64,000 bases of DNA from positions 649,045-713,044 of the forward strand of contig CACRXP010000037.1 of assembly GCA_902702965.1 (NCBI GenBank). The letters run 5' to 3'. The position numbers were made by a program, and so were the translations under genes. This document shows positions 62,790 through 64,000 of this stretch, piece by piece. The stretch's first letter is position 1. Each line of letters opens with the position of its first letter. The stretch comes from Spirometra erinaceieuropaei. Its lineage: Eukaryota > Platyhelminthes > Cestoda > Diphyllobothriidea > Diphyllobothriidae. The notes under the pieces are model-generated. The model saw nothing but the letters and a program-made list of their open reading frames with translations, ran no database searches and had not been told where the DNA came from.

Positions 62790-64000
62790 CGGGGCACGTG
62801 CTATGCCCTAATTTATTTTCTGGTACAGGTTGTGACAACACAACATCTTCAAATCAGAAGACTGGTGTTCGCATTTCCACAATCTGTATTACAAAATAAG
62901 TGCTATTTAGGAAAACCATGTGCTATTTCAAGTTTAAAACCTTTTTTCATAATGGGATAAAAATATATTTCTGTTAGGTTATGCCAAAAAATTACATCTG
63001 AATTGCATAATGGGCTTGTTTTGTGGCGCTACTCGGAACTAGCCATGCGCTCTCGAAATTTTTTCTTCAAAGGAGCGAAAAAAAGTCAAAAGCTTTAACT
63101 GTCCCAAGTTCGCGTCTTTAGGGGGTCAGTAAGGCCTCAATTAGCCTCTCAACGGGTCACCAAGTTCTAAGGACCGTAATTAAAGTTCATAATTAAGGTT
63201 TTGGACGGGTTTTGCTCGTCAAGCGTCCTAAAAATTTTCGCTCTGCAGGAACCAGGACACTTATAATTTGCTATCGACGAAGAACTTAGTTTCCCCCGAC
63301 CACAGCTAGCAGAATGAAGGGGCCTGAGTAGTGCAGTTCGGCAGTTTCGAACGGCTGGTGCATTTTTCTTTTCCTTCCATGTTGCTAAAACTCATTGTTT
63401 TATACAAAATGTTAGTGAGTGTTGTTGTAAACCGCTATTCGTAGCCATCTTCACACTGAAATCGCCATTGAAATTATGTTTACGTCGAACGTCCACTGAA
63501 AGAATGCCTAAAAACACGGAAGTATGCCATCTGTCATGCGCACAAAAATATTAAAACCATAAGAGTTGTATGAGCAGCATAAGTATGACTCAGGTGATGA
63601 CCGGTTTTGAGAAAGCTTGAAGTTTGCAGTTTAGAAGAAGGCTTGAACTTTCGAATGGCTAAACATTGCTTGCACACTATCTACTTTATAAGCATTTCAT
63701 TTGTTCGGAACTGAACATAAACCAAACGATAGTAGAGACGGGAGTTTATAAAAAATCTGAATGAAACCTGATCTTCCTCGACGCGGTGAGCCCATATTCT
63801 TCTTTAAATCATCAACCCGGATCTCTCAACTTTGTCAATCTGAACACAAGAATAGAACGTACCGGAAGCCGTATTGGCAACAATGCAAGTGATATTTTAG
63901 AAATAAGGTAGGAAATCACGGTAAAAAGGCTCATGAGAAAACACCCACAAAATCAAAGACGCGTGAGTAAATTTCTTGGGATCGGTGCGGACATGTGACG
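62790..64000. other. intergenic, nothing recognised
   Basis: AT-rich sequence without an open frame worth naming. Confidence 0.5.

Overview
This is a eukaryotic nuclear window with large introns, dense decayed retrotransposons and two split protein-coding genes. Both genes are animal genes. The repeats (RTE-like LINEs with an N-terminal endonuclease and a CPRCQRTF-type C-terminus, CR1/jockey-like LINEs, Ty3/gypsy pol remnants, tRNA-derived SINEs) resemble those I know from diphyllobothriidean tapeworms (Spirometra, Dibothriocephalus, Schistocephalus). That placement is inference from remembered repeat proteins, not a database match. There is nothing prokaryotic here: no operons, no CRISPR, no rRNA.

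Region 1 (1-20996, + strand) is the 3' two-thirds of an ADAM-family membrane metalloprotease/disintegrin gene. Eight in-phase exons (3716-4009, 7652-7919, 12791-13011, 13961-14213, 15560-15634, 15743-15848, 18405-18606, 20186-20996) encode 742 residues. In order these are the end of the protease domain, the disintegrin domain (with an R-x6-DLPEF integrin-binding loop), the cysteine-rich domain, an EGF-like module, one membrane segment and a 270-residue proline-rich cytoplasmic tail. The prodomain and the zinc-binding protease core are not visible and probably lie upstream; a 154-base gap sits at 74-227. The tail carries a duplicated motif that I do not recognise from any family.

Region 2 (20997-23229) is a 2.2 kb intergenic spacer between two convergent genes. 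It contains an inverted pair of tRNA-like SINE sequences.

Region 3 (23230-35647, - strand) is a complete RAD51C recombinase gene. I reconstructed it as seven exons whose phases and splice sites agree throughout, giving 384 codons. Five of its introns fall at the same position and phase as those of human RAD51C as I remember them. Its introns hold dispersed repeats and two LINE fragments of opposite orientation.

Region 4 (35648-64000) has no gene that I can support. It is a graveyard of LINE pieces (38.5, 40.5-42.5, 51.2, 54.8 and 58.8 kb), a Ty3/gypsy pol remnant (56.0-58.3 kb, - strand), telomere-like degenerate arrays, a dispersed repeat called R here, and a nearly perfect 0.65 kb palindrome made of tRNA-derived SINE units (61.6-62.3 kb). 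A pair of inverted-repeat elements with a telomere-like core occurs near both ends of the window (0.74-0.89 kb and 62.5-62.8 kb).

The two genes are not functionally linked: one is a cell-surface adhesion/shedding protein, the other a DNA-repair recombinase. The items most worth a second look are the duplicated tail motif in the ADAM, the re-partitioned RAD51C gene, the SINE palindrome and the telomere-core inverted-repeat elements.
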